Assembly: GCF_000466985.1 (NCBI RefSeq)
Contig: NZ_BATC01000007.1
Location: 21,991-85,990 of the forward strand
Length of the DNA stretch: 64,000 nt
Source of the DNA: Brevundimonas abyssalis TAR-001
Lineage (GTDB): Bacteria; Pseudomonadota; Alphaproteobacteria; Caulobacterales; Caulobacteraceae
Reading direction: 5' to 3'
Of the stretch, positions 8,946 through 19,316 are shown in pieces. The translations under genes and the position numbers were made by a program. Within the stretch, counting starts at the first letter, position 1; the number at the start of each line of letters is the position of its first letter. The notes beneath the pieces were generated by a model. It did no database searches, was not told the origin of the DNA, and saw only the letters and a program-made list of their open reading frames with translations.

Positions 8946-10267
8946 GGATGCGGCTCGTCAGCATCGCGGCCCTGTCCCTGGCCCTCGCCGGCTGCGGCGG
9001 GTCCAGCGACCCGGAGGTTCAGGAAACCGGCGCCACGCCGGACCTGCCCGAGCTGGACCAGAGCCTGATCCCGTCCATGCACATCGCCCCGCCCGGCGAA
9101 TGGAACGGCGACCTGCCCACCGTGCCCGAAGGCTTCACCATCAGCATCGTCGCCGACGATCTGAGGATCCCGCGCCAGATGCTGATGCTGCCAAACGGCG
9201 ACCTGCTGATCGCCGAAGGCTCAGGCGGCGGCGCGCCCGCGCTGCGGCCCAAGGATGTGCTGGCCGGGCTGATCAAGGCCCGGGGCCGCTCGTCGGTCGA
9301 AGGCGGCGACCGCATCACCCTGATCCGCGACGCCGACGGCGACGGCGTGCCCGAGCTGCGCACCGTCCTGATCGACGATCTGAACGCGCCCTACGGCATG
9401 GCCTTCGTGGACGGCAATCTCTACGTGGCCAATCAGGACGCGGTCATGCGCTTCCCCTATCAGGAGGGCCAGACCGAGATCACGGCGCCGGGCGAGGCGC
9501 TGACCCCCCTGCCCGCCGAACTCAACCACCACTGGACCAAGGCCATGACGGCCAGCGCCGACGGCCGCTTCCTGTATGTGGGCATCGGCTCCAACAGCAA
9601 TGCAGGCGAGCGGGGCATGGCGGTGGAGGAAGAACGCGCGGTGGTCTGGGAGATCGACCGCGAGACCGGCGCCCGCCGCACCATCGCCCGAGGCATCCGC
9701 AACCCGACCGCCCTCGCCATCGAGCCCACGACCAACCAGCTCTGGTCCGTGGTCAACGAGCGGGACGAACTGGGTCCGCAACTGGTCCCCGACTATCTGA
9801 CCCAGGTCCGCGACGGGGCCTTCTATGGCTGGCCCTACAGCTACTGGGGCCAGAACCTGGACCCCCGCGTCCGGCCGCAGGATCCCGATCTGGTCGCCAC
9901 CGCCATCGCGCCGGACTATGCGCTTGGCAATCACGTGGCGGCTCTGGGTCTGGACTTCGCCGTCGACGGCGGTTTCGGCGGGACGTTCGCCAGCGGCGCC
10001 TTCATCGGCGAGCACGGCAGCTGGAACCGGCAGGACCTGTCCGGCTACAAGGTGTCCTGGGTCCCCTTCACGGGCGGTCGTCCGTCCGGCCCGCCCGTGG
10101 ACTTCGTCACCGGCTTCCTGAACGATGACGACGAGGCCCGGGGCCGCCCGGTCGGCGTTCTGTTCGACCCGCGCACCCGCGCCCTGTTCATCGCCGACGA
10201 CATGGCCAATGTGGTGTGGCGGGTCGCCCCGACGGCGTCACGCGGGAGCCAGTCGCCTCGGGAATAG
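8942..10267 (+). CDS. PQQ-dependent sorbosone/glucose dehydrogenase-like lipoprotein
   Basis: 441 residues with a lipoprotein signal (LSLALAGC, acylated Cys near residue 18), so it is anchored on the periplasmic side. The body is a beta-propeller of the soluble glucose/sorbosone dehydrogenase family, with LPNGDLLIAEG, NAPYGMAFVDGNLYVANQD, NHHWTKAM, GIRNPTALAIEPTTNQLW and FYGWPYSYWGQN. It would oxidise a sugar or aldose-like substrate using PQQ or an equivalent cofactor; no PQQ synthesis genes are in the window. Coupled to the DUF2231 gene upstream. Confidence 0.88.
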   Translation: MRMRLVSIAALSLALAGCGGSSDPEVQETGATPDLPELDQSLIPSMHIAPPGEWNGDLPTVPEGFTISIVADDLRIPRQMLMLPNGDLLIAEGSGGGAPALRPKDVLAGLIKARGRSSVEGGDRITLIRDADGDGVPELRTVLIDDLNAPYGMAFVDGNLYVANQDAVMRFPYQEGQTEITAPGEALTPLPAELNHHWTKAMTASADGRFLYVGIGSNSNAGERGMAVEEERAVVWEIDRETGARRTIARGIRNPTALAIEPTTNQLWSVVNERDELGPQLVPDYLTQVRDGAFYGWPYSYWGQNLDPRVRPQDPDLVATAIAPDYALGNHVAALGLDFAVDGGFGGTFASGAFIGEHGSWNRQDLSGYKVSWVPFTGGRPSGPPVDFVTGFLNDDDEARGRPVGVLFDPRTRALFIADDMANVVWRVAPTASRGSQSPRE

Positions 10268-10331
10268 TCTGACAATTGACTTTCCCACGCCGGGCGACCA
10301 ACGTCTGATCAAATTTGCCGGGGAGGCGAAC

Positions 10332-11243
10332 ATGGTCCGGACGTTAAAGGTGCTTTTCCTCGTCGCCGTTGTTGCGGCGGCGGCCCCCGCAGTGGCGCAG
10401 CAGGCGCCCATGACGGCCATGGATGCGCCGGCGGAGCCGAACGCCCTCCCCCTCGACACAGGCGGCGTCGAGGGCTCCGAAGCCCCCGAGAGCTGGTTCA
10501 GCCAGTGGGGCGACACCTTCGTCCGCAACGTGACCGTGGCCACCCTGACCCCGGTCCTGCCCGAGCCGGGCACGGCCAACGGCGCAGCGGTGATCTTGGC
10601 GCCGGGCGGCGGCTTCATGTTCCTGTCCATGAGCAACGAGGGCTGGGAGGTGGCTCAGGCCCTGGCGGATCAGGGCGTGGCCGCCTTCGTGCTGAAGTAC
10701 CGCGTCCGCCCGACGCCGGCGGACCTGGGCGAATTCGAGCAATCGGTGACCGCCATGTTCGCCGGGGCCGGCCCACGGCCCGCAAGGCCCGGTGGCTTTT
10801 CGCTGGCCGATCCGGTCGAGGACGCCACGGCGGCCTTCGCACTCGTCCGTTCGCGCGCCGATGAGTGGGGTGTCGACCCCGACCGCATCGGCATGGTCGG
10901 CTTTTCGGCCGGGGCCGGAACGACCCTGGCGACTACGCTCACCGCCCCCGAGACGCGCCCCGCCTTCATCGCCCCCATCTACGGCGCCATGACTGCGGTC
11001 GAGGTCCCCGAGACCGCGCCGCCCATGTTCGTGGTCCTGGCGGCCGACGACCCCCTGTTCGCCAACAGCGGATTCGGCCTGGTGGAGTCGTGGCGCACCG
11101 CGGGACGCCCGGTGGAGTTCCACCTCTATCAGAACGGCGGCCACGGCTTCGGCCTGGGCAATCCGGGCATGACCAGCCTGGGCTGGTTCGACGGTTTCAT
11201 GCGCTGGCTGGAGCTGAACGGATTCCTGCAGGCCGGGCCCTGA
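10332..11243 (+). CDS. secreted alpha/beta hydrolase (esterase/xylanase-like)
   Basis: 303 residues with a cleavable signal peptide (VAVVAAAAPAVAQQ). The alpha/beta hydrolase core shows AVILAPGGGFMFLS (oxyanion region), GMVGFSAGAG (nucleophile Ser), VLAADDPLF (acid) and QNGGHGFGLG (His). This is the pattern of BD-FAE or acetyl-xylan-esterase-like carbohydrate esterases, so a deacetylating role on plant polymers is possible but unproven. GGGGAGG precedes the ATG. It converges on terC, the stops being 16 bases apart. Confidence 0.85.
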   Translation: MVRTLKVLFLVAVVAAAAPAVAQQAPMTAMDAPAEPNALPLDTGGVEGSEAPESWFSQWGDTFVRNVTVATLTPVLPEPGTANGAAVILAPGGGFMFLSMSNEGWEVAQALADQGVAAFVLKYRVRPTPADLGEFEQSVTAMFAGAGPRPARPGGFSLADPVEDATAAFALVRSRADEWGVDPDRIGMVGFSAGAGTTLATTLTAPETRPAFIAPIYGAMTAVEVPETAPPMFVVLAADDPLFANSGFGLVESWRTAGRPVEFHLYQNGGHGFGLGNPGMTSLGWFDGFMRWLELNGFLQAGP

Positions 11244-11259
11244 ACTTTTGCAACCGTGA

Positions 11260-12251
11260 TCACCCCGACGCCGTCGGGGCGGCGGCGTCACGCGTCTTCC
11301 ACAGCGACCAGAACACCCCGGCCGCCAGGATCGCGGCCGTGATCGCCAGCGACCACTCGGGCGGGATCTTGCCCAGTCCAAGCAGATCCGCCGCGAACAC
11401 CTTGCCGCCGATGAACACCAGCAGCACCGCCAGCGCCTGTTTCAGATAGGCGAAGCGGTGGATCACCGCCGCCAGGGCGAAATACAGCGCGCGCAGGCCC
11501 AGGATGGCGAAGATGTTGGAGGTGTAGACGATGTACGGATCGGTCGTGATGGCGAAGATCGCCGGCACCGAGTCCACCGCGAAGATCACGTCCGCAATCT
11601 CGATCATAACCAGCGCCAGGAACAGGGGCGTGGCCGACAGCACCATGCGGCCGCTCGAATTAGGCTGACGCACGAAGAACTTCTGACCGTGGAGCTGGTC
11701 CGTCACCCTCAGGTGACGCCGCATCCACTTCACCAGCGGGTTCTTGCCGATGTCGGAATGCCCGTCCCCGGCGAAGAACATCTTCACCCCGGTCAGGATC
11801 AGGAACGCCGCGAAGATGTAGAGCACCCAGCCGTACTGGCTGACCAGGGCCGCGCCCGCGCCGATCATGATGGCGCGCAGAACGATCACCCCCAGGATGC
11901 CCCAGAACAGCACCCGGTGCTGAAGCGCGCGTGGAATGGCGAAATAGCCGAAGATCAGGGCGATGACGAAGACATTGTCCATCGCCAGGCTCTTCTCGAC
12001 CGCGAAGCCGGTGAGATACTCCACGCCTGACTGCTGGCCGAGCTCCCACCAGACCCAGCCGCCGAAGATCAGGGCCACGGCGATGTACATGCTGGACAGC
12101 AGCAGGCTCTCGCGCACGCCGATCTCATGCTGGTCGCGGTGCAGCACGCCCAGATCCAGCACCAGCAGCGCCAGAACCACGCCCATGAAGGCCAGCCACA
12201 TCCAGGCGGGCTTGCCCACCATTCGGCGGCGAAAAACGTCATCAGGTCCAT
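11260..12251 (-). CDS. TerC/Alx family integral membrane protein (frame-broken near 12219)
   Basis: A TerC-like membrane protein of the Alx branch, linked in the family to Mn homeostasis, alkaline induction or tellurite resistance. It shows EKSLAMDNVFVIALIFGYF and IFAVDSVPAIFAITTDPYIV, both with the acidic residues typical of the family, and about nine membrane segments. The start at 12251 (MDLMTFFAAEW, with GGGGAG upstream) is in another frame from the rest; adding a G to TGGTGGGC near 12219 gives AAEWVGKPAWMWLAF and about 330 residues. Alx relatives are regulated by a PRE riboswitch, but I see no clear one here. Confidence 0.88.
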
Positions 12252-12439
12252 CAGGACTCCCCTGTCTCATGGAGCGGCCCGCGGCGCGCGCATGTAGGGA
12301 TCGGCCGGACAGGCCGTCGCGCACCGAGCTCGCTCGATGCGGTCCGACATCACGTCTGCCATCAGACGCCAGAGGGGCCCGGCCCGCCGGCGCGCAGATA
12401 GGCGAAACCGCGTCGCCATTCAAGCCGGGGGCTCGCCGC

Positions 12440-14585
12440 TCAGTCGGCCACATCCAGTTGCAGGGCCGGTCCGCCCTGGTGGCGCGGCCAGACCGCGACC
12501 CGGCTTCCAACGCGCTGGAAGATCAGGTCCAGCCGCGTTTCGCCCACGGCCAGCCCGGCCACGGTCAGACGGTCCAGGCCGGCCGGCAGGCAGGGCCGGT
12601 CGATGCGGATGGTCCTCGCCAGGGCGTCGATGGACAGGCCCAGGCTGGCCTGCAGCATCAGAAACACCGACCCGGCGGCCCAGGCCTGGGGCATGCAGGC
12701 CACGGGATAGGGAATGGGCGGCTCGCCGGTCTGGCGATTGAAGCCGCAGAACAGCTCGGGCAGCCGCATCTCGAAATGGGCGGCCGAGGCGTAGAGTTCG
12801 CCCAGCATCAGGGCCACGGCGTCGCGCTCGCCGTAATGCGCCATGCCCGCCACGCCCAGGGCGGTGTCGTGGGGCCAGACCGAGCCGTTGTGATAGGACA
12901 TGGGATTGAAGCGCGGCTGGCGGCTGGCCAGGGTCCGCAGGCCCCAGCCCGTCCTGAACCGCCCTGACAGCAGCCGTTCGGTCACCCGTCCGGCCCGCTC
13001 CGCCGAAGGCAGGCCGCTGAACAACAGGTGCCCCGCGTTGGAGCCCAGCACCCGGCACGGCGCGCCCTCCCCATCCACGGCGATGGCGTAGAACCCCCGA
13101 TCCTCCATCCAGAAACGGTCCTCCACCAGCGCGCGCAGGCGCTCGGCGCGGTCGCTCCACGCCGCCGGGCTCCCCTCTCCCAGCAGGGCCGACAGGTCGG
13201 CCAGCGCCCGCCAGGCGGAATAGGCGTAGCCTGGACCTCAAGCAGGGCGATCGGCCCCTTCGGATAGGCGCCGTCGGCGTGGAAGATGGAGTCCTCGCTG
13301 TCCTTCCAGCCCTGATTGGAGAGGCCGGTGTCCTCGGCGCGGGCGTAGTCGATCAGGCCGTCGCCGTTGGAGTCCCCGTGATCCGTCATCCATCCGGCGG
13401 CGGCCAGAAGGTTGGGCCAGATCTTGCGGATGAACGCCAGATCACCGGTCCGCCGGGCATAGGCGCCGGCCAGGGCCACGAACAGGCAGGTGGTGTCGAC
13501 GCCGCCGTAATAGAGACCGAACGGAACCTCCTTCAGGGCCGACATCTCGCCCTGTCGGGTCTCGTGCATGATCTTGCCGGGCGCGGAGTCCTGGAAGGTG
13601 GAGGTTTCATCCGCCTGACGCGCCGCCAGATAGGTCAGGACGCCCCTGGCCAGGCTGGGATCCAGCCACAGCATCTGCCATGCGGTGATGATCCCGTCGC
13701 GCCCGAACGGCGTGGAGAACCAGGGCACCCCCGCATAGGGGTACGGGCCGGTGGGCAGGTCGGTGGTCAGCAGGGCCACGTCCGCCCGGGACTGGTCCAG
13801 CCACTGGTTGAAGCGCGGACTGTGGGCGCCCCGCACCGTGGCGCCGCGCCGCCGTTTGGCCCGCATGGCCAGACGGGCCTGCAGCGCGGCCACCCGCCAC
13901 CGGTCCCGGCCCGGCGTCTCGCCGCCTTCGACGCCCGCCTCCATGAACAGGTCGAACTGCTCCCCGCGCGACAGGCGGATCCGGAAATCCGCGCGCTCGG
14001 TCGACAGGGCCGCCGGCGGTTCGGAGAACGACAGCCAGGTCTGGCGCTCCACAGTGTCCAGGCCTCATAGCCGAACTGAACCCGCCCCCCATCCGCCACC
14101 GGGGGCCTGGTCCTGCCGCGCCGTTCACGCCGCGTGCCGCGCACCTCGAAGATGTCTCGGAAATCGGCGCCGTATTCAAAGGACAGGGGCGCCACGATCG
14201 GGTCCACCCCGTGATTGGTCAGGCGCACCCGCTCGTACAGCCGCCGGTCCCACAGAAAGCGCCGCCGCTCCACATGGATCACGCCGCCCGGCGCGGAGCG
14301 TCCCCCCATGGGCGGCAGGGGCCGGTTGGTGGCGTGGCAGGTGAAAAAGACATTGTCGTCCGACACCGCCGAACTCAGGCGCGAGGGCCGGTCATGGCCC
14401 ACCAGAAGCACCAGCCGCGACAGGATGCGGGAGTCCCGGTCAAACAGGCCGTCGGCCCCGCCGCGCAGGTCGCCCCATGGATCAGCCACCAGGAAGGTGT
14501 CGCCTTCCTTGAGCGCCAGCAGGCGATCCAGCACGACACCCTCGGTCACCAGATCGGCTGCGGGAATCGCCGTTGCATCGTCCAT
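12440..14585 (-). CDS. glycogen debranching-type amylo-alpha-1,6-glucosidase (frame-broken twice)
   Basis: An (alpha/alpha)6-barrel glycoside hydrolase with an N-terminal debranching-enzyme domain. Starting at MDDATAIPAADLV (GGAGCG upstream), it has ADPWGDLRGGADGLFDRDSRILS, GVPWFSTPFGRDGIITAWQ, SNQGWKDSEDS and YHNGSVWPHDTALGVAG, all typical of this family. The frame breaks near 14058 and near 13237; each is repaired by one C, giving YEALDTVERQTW and LLEVQAYAYSAW, for about 715 residues. It lies 94 bases after a GT4 glycosyltransferase on the same strand, a pairing common in compatible-solute or storage-glucan gene sets. Confidence 0.88.
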
Positions 14586-14679
14586 GTCGCGCTCCAGACT
14601 TGTGGCGATCAGGCCAGGGGCGCGAAGGCCCGCTCTTCGCCGATGGCGCGCCGCACGTCGGGGATGATGAGGGGATCGA

Positions 14680-15729
14680 TCACCTCGGCAGAACGATGTC
14701 GACGCGCGCCTGAAGCTGGGCATAGACCTCAAGATAGCGCCGAGCCATGGCGGCGGCCGAAAAGCGCTGCTCGAACCGCGCCCGGATCGCTCCGCGGTCC
14801 AGCAGAACGGCCCGCCCGGCGGCCTCCACGGCTTCGTCCACCGTCTCCACCAGATAGCCGGTCACCCCGTCCTCGATGATCTCGGACGTGGAGCCGCAGC
14901 GGAACGCCACCACCGGCGTGCCGCAGGCCATGGCCTCGATCATCACCAGGCCGAACGGCTCGGGCCAGTCGATGGGGAACAGCAGCGCCTCGGCGCCGCC
15001 CAGGAAGGCGGACTTCTGCGGGTCGTTGATCTCGCCCACGAACTCCACCAGGGGATTGTCCAGCAGAGGCCGGATGTGGCTATCGAAATAGACCCGGTCA
15101 GCCGGGTCCACCTTGGCCGCCATCTTCAGGGGCCGGCCCAGGCGGGTGGCGATCTCGATGGCCCGGTCCGGCCGCTTCTCCGGCGACATGCGGCCGAGGA
15201 AGGCCAGATAGCCGCTGGACTTCGGCGAGAACTCATACAGTTCCGACGGCATCCCGTGCTGGACCGTGGCCTCCCAGTTGGCGGCCGGGATCGGGCGGCG
15301 TTGATCGTCCGAGATGGACACCAGCGGGAACTGGGGCCAGCGGGCATACACCTCGGGCAGGTCCTTCAGGTCCAGACGCCCGTGCAGGGTCGTCACCGTC
15401 CGCCCTGCCCGGTCCGCGAAGAACGGGAAGTGCAGCATATCGGTGTGGAAATGGATGATGTCGAAATCGTCCGCCCGCTTCAGCACCTCGGCCAGAAGCG
15501 TCAGGTGTGCGGCCAGATCCGACTTCAACGGCGCGGGGTCCAGGCGGATAGGCTGGTCGCGGACGACCACAAGCTTCGCCCGGGTGCGCGCATCGGCGGT
15601 GGAGAACAGGGTCACCTCATGACCCAGTTCAACCAGGGCGTCGGTCAGGTGCGCCGCCACCCGCTCGGTGCCGCCGTACAGGACAGGAGGCACGGCCTCA
15701 TACAGGGGCGCGACCTGGGCGATCCTCAT
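14680..15729 (-). CDS. GT4 family glycosyltransferase
   Basis: 349 residues beginning MRIAQVAPLYEAVPP, with GGAGAAC seven bases before the ATG. The N-terminal Rossmann domain shows LYGGTERVAAHLTDAL, and the C-terminal domain shows YLAFLGRMSPEKRPDRAIEIA, FGLVMIEAMACGTPVVAFRCGS and EIIEDGVTGYLV, the E-x7-E region of retaining GT4 enzymes. It transfers a sugar from a nucleotide donor; the acceptor is unknown. The downstream debranching-type glucosidase on the same strand suggests a linked glucan function. A much longer open frame upstream of 15729 has no domain and crosses into the divergent kaiC-like gene. Confidence 0.88.
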   Translation of the reverse strand: MRIAQVAPLYEAVPPVLYGGTERVAAHLTDALVELGHEVTLFSTADARTRAKLVVVRDQPIRLDPAPLKSDLAAHLTLLAEVLKRADDFDIIHFHTDMLHFPFFADRAGRTVTTLHGRLDLKDLPEVYARWPQFPLVSISDDQRRPIPAANWEATVQHGMPSELYEFSPKSSGYLAFLGRMSPEKRPDRAIEIATRLGRPLKMAAKVDPADRVYFDSHIRPLLDNPLVEFVGEINDPQKSAFLGGAEALLFPIDWPEPFGLVMIEAMACGTPVVAFRCGSTSEIIEDGVTGYLVETVDEAVEAAGRAVLLDRGAIRARFEQRFSAAAMARRYLEVYAQLQARVDIVLPR

Positions 15730-15768
15730 CAAGTTCTCCGATGCGTAAAATGCGGCGACGGGACAGTT

Positions 15769-15793
15769 ACCGGCGGCTGAGCCGTTTGGTTCC
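15769..15793 (-). promoter_or_regulatory. candidate EcfG-type stress promoter for the glycosyltransferase
   Basis: On the minus strand GGAAC is followed after 16 bases by CGGTAA, about 40 bases before the glycosyltransferase start. The alphaproteobacterial general-stress sigma factor prefers GGAAC-N16/17-CGTT, so the -35 is exact and the -10 only partial. The position fits; the match is weak. Confidence 0.3.
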
Positions 15794-15955
15794 CGGGCGC
15801 CGCGCCTGCCCCGCCGTTTCGTCGGCGAACAGACGCGTGGCCACCATACGCTCTTTTCGGCTCCGGGACTAATCGAGTGAGCGCGTGCATCCCCTTGCAA
15901 GGCAACCGTTTCAGCCGGATCTGCGTTCAACAGTCCAGCTGAAGCGAGAAAGCGC

Positions 15956-17455
15956 ATGCCGTCACCTGCCGACCCTTCCAAGACACAGGCCGAGTTCGGA
16001 ATCCCCGGACTGGACGACGTCCTGTCCGGCGGGCTGGACCGGGACCGGGTGTATCTTCTGGAGGGCAATCCGGGGACCGGAAAGACGACAGCGGCGCTGC
16101 GTTTCCTGATCGAGGGCGCCGGCGAGGGCGAGCCGACCCTCTACATCACCCTGTCGGAAACGGAGGCGGAGCTGCGCAGCACGGCGCAGTCCCACGGCTG
16201 GTCCCTGAACGGGGTGGAGATCTTCGAGCTCGTGCCGCCCGAGAACCTTCTGGACGAGGATCAGCAGCAGAGCCTGCTATATTCGTCGGACCTCGAACTC
16301 GGTGAAACCACGCGTCTGATCCTGGACGCCGTGGAGCGGGTGAAGCCCACACGGGTCGTTATCGACAGCCTCTCGGAAATCCGGCTGCTGGCGCAGGGTT
16401 CGCTGCGCTATCGGCGTCAGGTTCTGGCGCTGAAGCACTATTTCGCCAGACACGGCGCGACCGTGCTGCTGCTGGATGACCTCACCACCGATGTGAACGA
16501 CAAGACCGTCCACAGCGTCGCGCACGGCGTGATCCAGCTGGATGAACTGGCGCCCGAGTACGGCTCCGAGCGCCGCCGGCTTCGCATCATCAAATACCGC
16601 GCCCGAAAATATCGGGGCGGCTACCACGACTTCGTCATCCGCAGCGGCGGTCTCGAAGTCTTTCCCCGCATCGTCGCCGCCGAGCACCGCATCGGTTTCG
16701 ACCGCGTTGCAGTCTCCAGCGGGATTGTCGAGCTGGACACCCTTCTGGGAGGCGGGATCGAGCGTGGTTCGAGCGCGCTGATCCTCGGACCGGCCGGAAC
16801 TGGCAAATCCCTGTTCGCCATCCATTTCGCCGTGGCGGCGATCGCGCGGGGCGAAAGGGCGGCCCTGTTCCTGTTCGACGAGGAGATCGGCCTGCTGTTC
16901 GACAGGATGCTCGGCATGGGCATTGATCTGGCCGCCCTGCAGCGTGATGGGAACCTGGTCGTGGAACAGGTCGACGCCGGGGAGATGTCGCCCGGAGAGT
17001 TCGCCACACGGGTCAAGCGCTATGTCAGCGAGCAGAATATCCAGACGGTGGTGATCGACAGCCTGAACGGCTACCGGGTCGCCATGCCCGAGGAACAGTT
17101 CCTGATCCTCCACATCCGCGAACTGCTGCAATATCTGAACCGCCAGGGGGCCTCGACCTTCCTGACGGTCGCCCAGCATGGCCTGGTGGGCAGCCTGTCG
17201 GCGCCGGTGGACGTGACCTATCTGGCCGACACGGTCGTCCTGCTGCGCTATTTCGAGTCAGCCGGAACGGTGCGGCGTGCGGCGTCGGTGATCAAGAAAC
17301 GCGCGGGCCAGCATGAGAAAGCCATCCGCGAGTACACCATCACGGATGACGGCCTGACCCTGGGCGAGCCCCTCACCGGTCTGCACGGAATTCTCCGGGG
17401 CGTGCCGGACGTGGTCGGGTCCGGAACGCCGCTGATGGAGAATTCCCCCGCATGA
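15956..17455 (+). CDS. KaiC-like double-domain RecA ATPase
   Basis: 499 residues with two tandem KaiC/RecA domains. Domain 1 has IPGLDDVLSGGL and the Walker A GNPGTGKTT at about 37-45; domain 2 has Walker A GPAGTGKS at about 278-285, and each has a Walker B-like VVIDSL. This is a stand-alone KaiC homologue; no kaiA or kaiB is nearby, so a circadian role should not be assumed. In other alphaproteobacteria such proteins pair with a hybrid kinase, as here, where its stop overlaps the kinase start by ATGA. It probably acts as an ATP-dependent signalling partner. Confidence 0.88.
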   Translation: MPSPADPSKTQAEFGIPGLDDVLSGGLDRDRVYLLEGNPGTGKTTAALRFLIEGAGEGEPTLYITLSETEAELRSTAQSHGWSLNGVEIFELVPPENLLDEDQQQSLLYSSDLELGETTRLILDAVERVKPTRVVIDSLSEIRLLAQGSLRYRRQVLALKHYFARHGATVLLLDDLTTDVNDKTVHSVAHGVIQLDELAPEYGSERRRLRIIKYRARKYRGGYHDFVIRSGGLEVFPRIVAAEHRIGFDRVAVSSGIVELDTLLGGGIERGSSALILGPAGTGKSLFAIHFAVAAIARGERAALFLFDEEIGLLFDRMLGMGIDLAALQRDGNLVVEQVDAGEMSPGEFATRVKRYVSEQNIQTVVIDSLNGYRVAMPEEQFLILHIRELLQYLNRQGASTFLTVAQHGLVGSLSAPVDVTYLADTVVLLRYFESAGTVRRAASVIKKRAGQHEKAIREYTITDDGLTLGEPLTGLHGILRGVPDVVGSGTPLMENSPA

Positions 17456-19124
17456 GTCCGCCAGCGCTTTCGGAGCGCGCCCTGATCCTGGCGCCCAGGG
17501 GGCGAGACGCGGATATCGCGGGGGCGATCTTGCGCGAGGCAGGCGTGTCGGCCCGGATCTGCGGCGGCCTCCCGGACCTGATCGCGCAGATGAACAGGGA
17601 GGCGGGCGTCGCCGTGGTCGCGGACGAAGGCCTGCACAGGGCCGACCTGACCCCGCTGGTGCGATGGATCGACGATCAGCCGCCCTGGTCCGATTTTCCG
17701 TTCATTCTGCTGACCGTCCGCGGCGGCGGCATCGAGCGCAATCCTGCCGCGCAACGGGTGTCGGCCCTGCTGGGCAATGTGGCCTTTCTGGAGCGGCCGT
17801 TTCATCCCACCACCCTTGTCAGCGCGGTCCAGACGGCGCTGCGCGGCCGTCGACGTCAGTATGAGGCGCGCGAGCGCATGGAGCAGATACGCCGCGCGGA
17901 ATCCCTGCTGGAGCGGCGCGTCCGGGACCGCACCGCCGAGCTGGAATCCGCAAACCGGCAACTGGCCTCGCAGATCGTCGAGCGAGAAAGGGTGGAGACC
18001 GCCCTGCGGCAGGCACAGCGCCTCGAGGCTGTCGGCCAGCTGACATCAGGCGTGGCGCATGACTTCAACAATCTGCTCACGGTCGTGCTCGGCAATGTGG
18101 AGCAGATGAAGAAGAAGGTCTCGGATCCCGCCCTCACCCGACGCCTGGAGATGATGGCGGAGGCCTCGCGGCGTGGCGCCACCCTGACCGCCCAGATGCT
18201 GGCTTTCTCCCGCCGTCAGAAGCTTGAGCTGCGGCCCGTGGACCTCAACGAGACGGTGATGGGCATGCGGGACCTGCTGGCCAGTTCGATCGGCGGCAGC
18301 GTCCAGATTCAGCCCCCGGATCTGGCCGATGATCTGTGGCCCGCCATGATCGATCCGACCCAGATCGAATTGGTGATCCTCAACCTGGCCATCAACGCCC
18401 GCGACGCCATGGATGTGGGCGGCTCCCTCACGATCACCACCCGTAATGTTGAGGTCGAAGAGGCGCAGGACGACCTGCCCGCCGGCCAATTCGTGATGGT
18501 CTCGGTGACGGACACCGGCTCGGGCATGAGCGAGGACGTGCTGGCCAAGGCGTTCGAGCCGTTCTTCACCACCAAGGCGGTCGGCCAGGGATCCGGGCTG
18601 GGCCTCAGTCAGGTCTTTGGACTGGCGAATCAGGCCGGGGGCGGGGTCAGGATCACCTCGCAGTCGGCGAAGGCACGACCATCGAGGTTTACCTGCCGCG
18701 GGCCAAAGGTGTGATCGAAGCCGCCCGGCCTTCGTCCGAGCGGCATACGGCGCGCCAGGGCGAACAGCGTCGGGTGCTGGTCGTTGATGACGACGACGCA
18801 GTCCGCGAAGTGGCCGCCGGCTATCTTGACGACCTGGGCTATGAGGTGGTCGAGGCCGGCAGCGGCGGCGCGGCGCTGGAGCATTTCGAGAACGGCTGCG
18901 AACCGACCGCCGTGCTGATGGACTTCGCCATGCCGGGCATGAATGGTCGCGAACTGGCTCGCGAGATCGGCAAGCGCCGCCCGGGCGTTCCGGTGGTCTT
19001 CGTCACCGGCTACGCCGACGCGGAAGCCTTTTCTGACACGGACCCCGCGTCCATCCTGCACAAACCCTACACCCGCAGCGAGCTGGCTGCGGCGCTGGAT
19101 CGCTGCCTGGAGGGCGTCCGCTAG
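17452..19124 (+). CDS. hybrid histidine kinase with C-terminal receiver (frame-broken near 18663)
   Basis: Coupled by ATGA to the KaiC-like gene. The N-terminal 125 residues look like a receiver-like domain (ALILAPRGRDADIAG and FLERPFHP near its end), then a coiled coil, a HisKA with VAHDFNNLL (His203), an N box (LNLAINARDAM) and G boxes (DTGSGMS, GSGLGLSQVFG). After a frame break near 18663, repaired by one G to give TSQVGEGTTIEVYLPRA, a receiver follows with VLVVDDDD, the phospho-acceptor in LMDFAMPGMNG and Lys in LHKPYTR. About 558 residues in all. No membrane segment is visible, so it is a cytosolic kinase. Confidence 0.87.
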
Positions 19125-19185
19125 GCCCGCCGACGCCGCGCGCGCCTTGCCACCCCCCGGCTTTTGCCCTATAGGCCGCCGCTTT

Positions 19186-19203
19186 CCAGGGCTTCGGTCC
19201 TGG
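19186..19203 (+). promoter_or_regulatory. UUCG-capped hairpin in the rpsF leader
   Basis: A 7-bp stem (one G-U pair) closed by a UUCG tetraloop lies in the 190-base leader of rpsF. rpsF-rpsR operons are often autoregulated by S6:S18 binding to a leader RNA; whether this hairpin is part of such an element cannot be decided by eye. Confidence 0.4.
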
Positions 19204-19316
19204 CGTGGAGTTCCAAAGGGTTCGGGAAGTCATTCCGGCCGCCGCGTCAGGATCCATCGTGGGATTGGACTTTACCCGGTCCACCTGCGCCGGCGCCCAT
19301 CAAGGGAGACGACTGC

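Noticed and set aside
11262..11278. Perfect CCCCGAC...GTCGGGG palindrome as terminator between the hydrolase and terC
   Set aside because: It lies inside the terC coding end and has no T run on either strand.
15956..17455. A circadian clock system
   Set aside because: Only a KaiC homologue is present; no KaiA or KaiB coding sequence was found in the window.
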